Below are positions 61,699 to 64,000 of a stretch of 64,000 nucleotides of DNA, piece by piece. Position numbers and translations under genes: made by a program. Location of the stretch: the NCBI GenBank assembly GCA_041738715.1, contig JBGSPI010000018.1:1-64000 (forward strand), read 5' to 3'. Source of the stretch: Chamaesiphon sp041738715 (lineage in GTDB: Bacteria; Cyanobacteriota; Cyanobacteriia; Cyanobacteriales; Chamaesiphonaceae). The notes under the pieces were generated by a model, which saw only the letters and a program-made list of their open reading frames with translations, was not told where the DNA came from and searched no databases. Each line of letters opens with the position of its first letter. The first letter of the stretch is position 1.

Positions 61699-63048
61699 TC
61701 ATAGCAACATTTCCGCTCCAAGATTTCGCGATACTGACCAATGAGATAGGCACATCTGGATACCACTCTGCAATTCTGGAGCTAACCCAGAACGATTAGC
61801 TAGTTCTAAAATCTGTGGCGGAATGGTAGATGACAGCTTGGCGATTGCCGCGATTGCGTGCAACTTGACTCGATCGTCCACATACCCTAAAAGTGAGACT
61901 AAATCGGAGACTGTCTGAATATTCCCCAAGTTCCCTAGTGCGGCAGCAATTTCTTGGGCGATCGCGCTTGAATGCTGATAGTGGGGGGAATGCAGATAGG
62001 TAACAAGCACCTGACTGGCGTATACGCGCTCGTGTTCTGTCTTACTGATACTGATGATAATTTCGCTGGCGACATCGGTAGGTGCTGTTGCTAAAATCTG
62101 TCCTAGACTATTAATTGCTGACTGGGTACCAATCCACCCCAGGGCGAGAATCGTCTGCGATCTCAAGCTTGCTGGTGTGCGTGGGCAGATCGCCACATCT
62201 CGTAAAATTTCTACTACCACCGGATCGGCTAGTCGGGCTAAACTCAGGGCCGTTGCTTCACAAACCGCCAAATTGAGATCGGACAATAATGGGCGTAAAG
62301 ATTGGATCAGATTGAATTCAGTGGCTAGTTCACTCCGCAAACACAACCCCACCACGGCGGCTTGCCGCACAGTGGGTGCTGGATCTGTCAGTTTTTCTAG
62401 CAGGAGCGGCGGAATCCGACCATCATGAAAACTGCTCAAAGCCTCAATGGTCAGTGTCCGAATCTGGGGATCGGAATCGTCAGCCGCTGTGAGCAATGGT
62501 TCGATCGTTTGTGAGTGACGAATTTGTGCTAGAGCAGTAACAGCGAGTACTCGTTGTTCTGGCTGCGTGGCTGTCAGGAGATCTGCCAAAGCGGCGATCG
62601 CGTTAGTGCCGATTTTGGCAAGTGCGGTGGTTGCCATCGCCACTAATTCCGGGTCTTCATTTTGCCTGATCGCCTCCACCAGTCCTCTCACAACTTGAGG
62701 TCGATCGAACTCACCTAAAATTCGGGCGACAAACCATCGATCGTCTAAGTCGATGTCTGGATCGCTTAGGCAATCTAACAATGGTTGGACGGCCATTTCG
62801 CCCAGACTGGGAAAGATTTTAGCAATTGCCCACTGCTGTTCAAAATCGCCTTGAAGAAGTACTTGGAAAGCTAGATCGAGAATCGTCGATCTCAATGTCT
62901 GGAGTTCGTCGGCCGATCGATTGGTGCCATCAAGAATTGGACAGCTTTGGAGAAAGTCAATTACTTCCGACCACATCCCGCGCTGTGCTGCGGCGATGGC
63001 GGCGATCGATTGAATTGTAACAGTTGATAATTGACAGTTATCGGTCAT
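61699..63048 (-). CDS. HEAT-repeat (PBS lyase-like) protein
   Basis: The product is 449 aa made largely of HEAT-type helical repeats from ~70 to 430, such as LLDCLSDPDIDLDDRWFVARILGEFDRPQVVRGLVEAIRQNEDPELVAMATTALAKIGTNAIAAL and VRQAAVVGLCLRS. The pattern is like PBS lyase HEAT-like repeats found in bilin lyases and in many scaffold proteins. No lyase-specific Cys motif is obvious, so a phycobilin role is unproven. The N-terminal ~60 residues are a separate helical region. Confidence 0.82.
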   Translation of the reverse strand: MTDNCQLSTVTIQSIAAIAAAQRGMWSEVIDFLQSCPILDGTNRSADELQTLRSTILDLAFQVLLQGDFEQQWAIAKIFPSLGEMAVQPLLDCLSDPDIDLDDRWFVARILGEFDRPQVVRGLVEAIRQNEDPELVAMATTALAKIGTNAIAALADLLTATQPEQRVLAVTALAQIRHSQTIEPLLTAADDSDPQIRTLTIEALSSFHDGRIPPLLLEKLTDPAPTVRQAAVVGLCLRSELATEFNLIQSLRPLLSDLNLAVCEATALSLARLADPVVVEILRDVAICPRTPASLRSQTILALGWIGTQSAINSLGQILATAPTDVASEIIISISKTEHERVYASQVLVTYLHSPHYQHSSAIAQEIAAALGNLGNIQTVSDLVSLLGYVDDRVKLHAIAAIAKLSSTIPPQILELANRSGLAPELQSGIQMCLSHWSVSRNLGAEMLL

Positions 63049-63120
63049 CAGTTGAGAAACATCATCATAGATAAAAATACATGGTGGGTAATACCCACCA
63101 TTCGGTTGAAGTGGTTCAAG

Positions 63121-64000
63121 CTAATTTTTTGGAACTAGAAAACATAGTAGGACTAATAACCATTCGATCGCGTAGAATACGCCCACCACTTGAGTCTCTG
63201 TCCAACCACTCAACTCTAGATGATGGTGTAGTGGGGCCATTTTGAGCAGACGTTTACCTTTTCCTTCTGCGTCTTTAGTTGCCTTATAGTAACCAACTTG
63301 AGCAATAACGGAGATGGATTCAGCCAGAAAAATTCCACTTAAAATTAACAGTGCCCACAAGTTATCGGTGAGAATTCCGACTGCACCTAAAGCACCACCC
63401 AAGGCGAGGGAACCTGTATCACCCATGAACACTTTTGCTTTATTCCGGTTATGGACGACAAAGCCGAGATAACTACCGCTCAAACAAATACAGAGAATAG
63501 CTAACTGCGGATCTGTAGTGCGAATCGTGGCTGCCAACCCGAGCAAAGCAATCGCCCCAGTGCCACCAGCCAATCCATCTACACCATCGGTAAGATTAGT
63601 TGCATTACTTTCTGCTAGTAATACAAATACCGCCAGTCCCCAAAATAGTAAACCGAGGGGCAAAATTAGATTCAAGGGTAAATTAATTGTGGTGATTGCT
63701 TCGCCTCGACGATAGAATGTCCAAAGACAAAAGGCGGTGGCGATCGTTAGTTGGAGGATTAATTTACCTTTGGGTTTTAACCCTTCATTCTTGCGGTTGC
63801 TCAGACTTTTCCAGTCATCAACTCCACCGATCGCAAAATAACCTAAACTAACTAGGGCTACGGCGATCGCGTCAAGGTTAAATTGCGCCCAAACAATCCC
63901 AATCAGGACACCAATTGGCACTACAAAAACCCCACCCATTGTTGGTGTTCCAGCTTTCTGTAAGTGGGCTTGGGGGCCATCTTCCCGGATGAATTGTCCC
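63121..64000 (-). CDS. mraY: Phospho-N-acetylmuramoyl-pentapeptide transferase MraY (5' end outside window)
   Basis: The visible part is about 293 codons and runs off the right edge, where it reads GQFIREDGPQAHLQKAGTPTMGG, the conserved MraY start region. Further on are FAIGGVDDWKSLSNRKNEGLKPKGKL (Asp-Asp of the active site and the lysines), NATNLTDGVDGLAGG, VFMGDTGSLALGGALG and PLHHHLELSGW. MraY transfers phospho-MurNAc-pentapeptide to undecaprenyl phosphate to make lipid I in the cytoplasmic membrane. The C-terminal end is intact. It follows the HEAT-repeat gene direction with a 72-base gap. Confidence 0.95.
   Translation of the reverse strand, partial: GQFIREDGPQAHLQKAGTPTMGGVFVVPIGVLIGIVWAQFNLDAIAVALVSLGYFAIGGVDDWKSLSNRKNEGLKPKGKLILQLTIATAFCLWTFYRRGEAITTINLPLNLILPLGLLFWGLAVFVLLAESNATNLTDGVDGLAGGTGAIALLGLAATIRTTDPQLAILCICLSGSYLGFVVHNRNKAKVFMGDTGSLALGGALGAVGILTDNLWALLILSGIFLAESISVIAQVGYYKATKDAEGKGKRLLKMAPLHHHLELSGWTETQVVGVFYAIEWLLVLLCFLVPKN

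Noticed and set aside
61699..63048. Phycobilin lyase (CpcE/F-type) call for the HEAT-repeat protein
   Set aside because: HEAT repeats alone do not identify a lyase, no phycobilisome gene is near and no specific motif is visible.

Overview
The window is chromosomal DNA of a cyanobacterium. Direct indicators are a plant-type [2Fe-2S] ferredoxin (petF), an NDH-1 NdhD subunit, Thf1/Psb29, a BvdR-type biliverdin reductase, two Tic22-like proteins, SmtA/SmtB, a PatA-type response regulator, several cyanobacterial DUF families (DUF1823, DUF2752, DUF2993, DUF3084), and many GCGATCGC/CGATCG (HIP1-like) octamers. I do not assign a genus. Most of the window is ordinary core genome. The accessory signals are an IS5-type transposase tail at the left edge, a solo TnpB near 20 kb, dispersed palindromic repeats and heptanucleotide tandem repeats in spacers.

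Layout. 0-6 kb: IS5 relic, a SAM methyltransferase, a QueG-like Fe-S/SCP2 gene broken by one in-frame TAA, an SDR/MarR pair with a shared palindromic operator motif, and tldD. 6-8 kb: a small conserved protein, TM2 and DUF2752 membrane proteins, and hisB. 8-18.7 kb: a chemotaxis/phototaxis-type operon (PatA-type regulator, double CheW, two MCPs, hybrid CheA, a CheB-like lone receiver, CheB) with no CheR in view. 18.7-22.6 kb: MBL-fold protein, tRNA-Thr, solo tnpB, Vat-family acetyltransferase, and a co-directional smtA-smtB operon with its operator. 22.9-31.4 kb: ndhD, a GHL10-type glycosidase-like protein, recG and secA.

31.4-35.5 kb: divergent D-lactate dehydrogenase and phosphoketolase, which together could give a heterolactic fermentation branch, separated by 655 bp with two perfect stem-loops. 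35.6-42.3 kb: glycosyltransferase, Delta9-type desaturase, two radical SAM proteins (one is HemN), two Arg-rich secreted paralogues and a TetR regulator. 42.9-50.7 kb: aroA, a RodZ-like protein, a pseudouridine synthase, DUF2993, tRNA-Asn, a tandem Tic22-like pair, prmC and a two-domain HTH regulator. 50.6-64 kb: DUF3084, petF, bvdR, DUF1823, thf1, TPR, tatC, aat-like, TrpD2-like, a LysR regulator, an L,D-transpeptidase, a HEAT-repeat protein, and mraY running off the right edge.

I found no CRISPR array, prophage, or clearly novel multi-gene defence or biosynthetic system. The most useful leads are the solo TnpB with a structured right end, the chemotaxis operon's duplicated and partial parts, the nonsense-interrupted Fe-S/SCP2 gene, the smtA-smtB arrangement, and the structured phosphoketolase upstream region.
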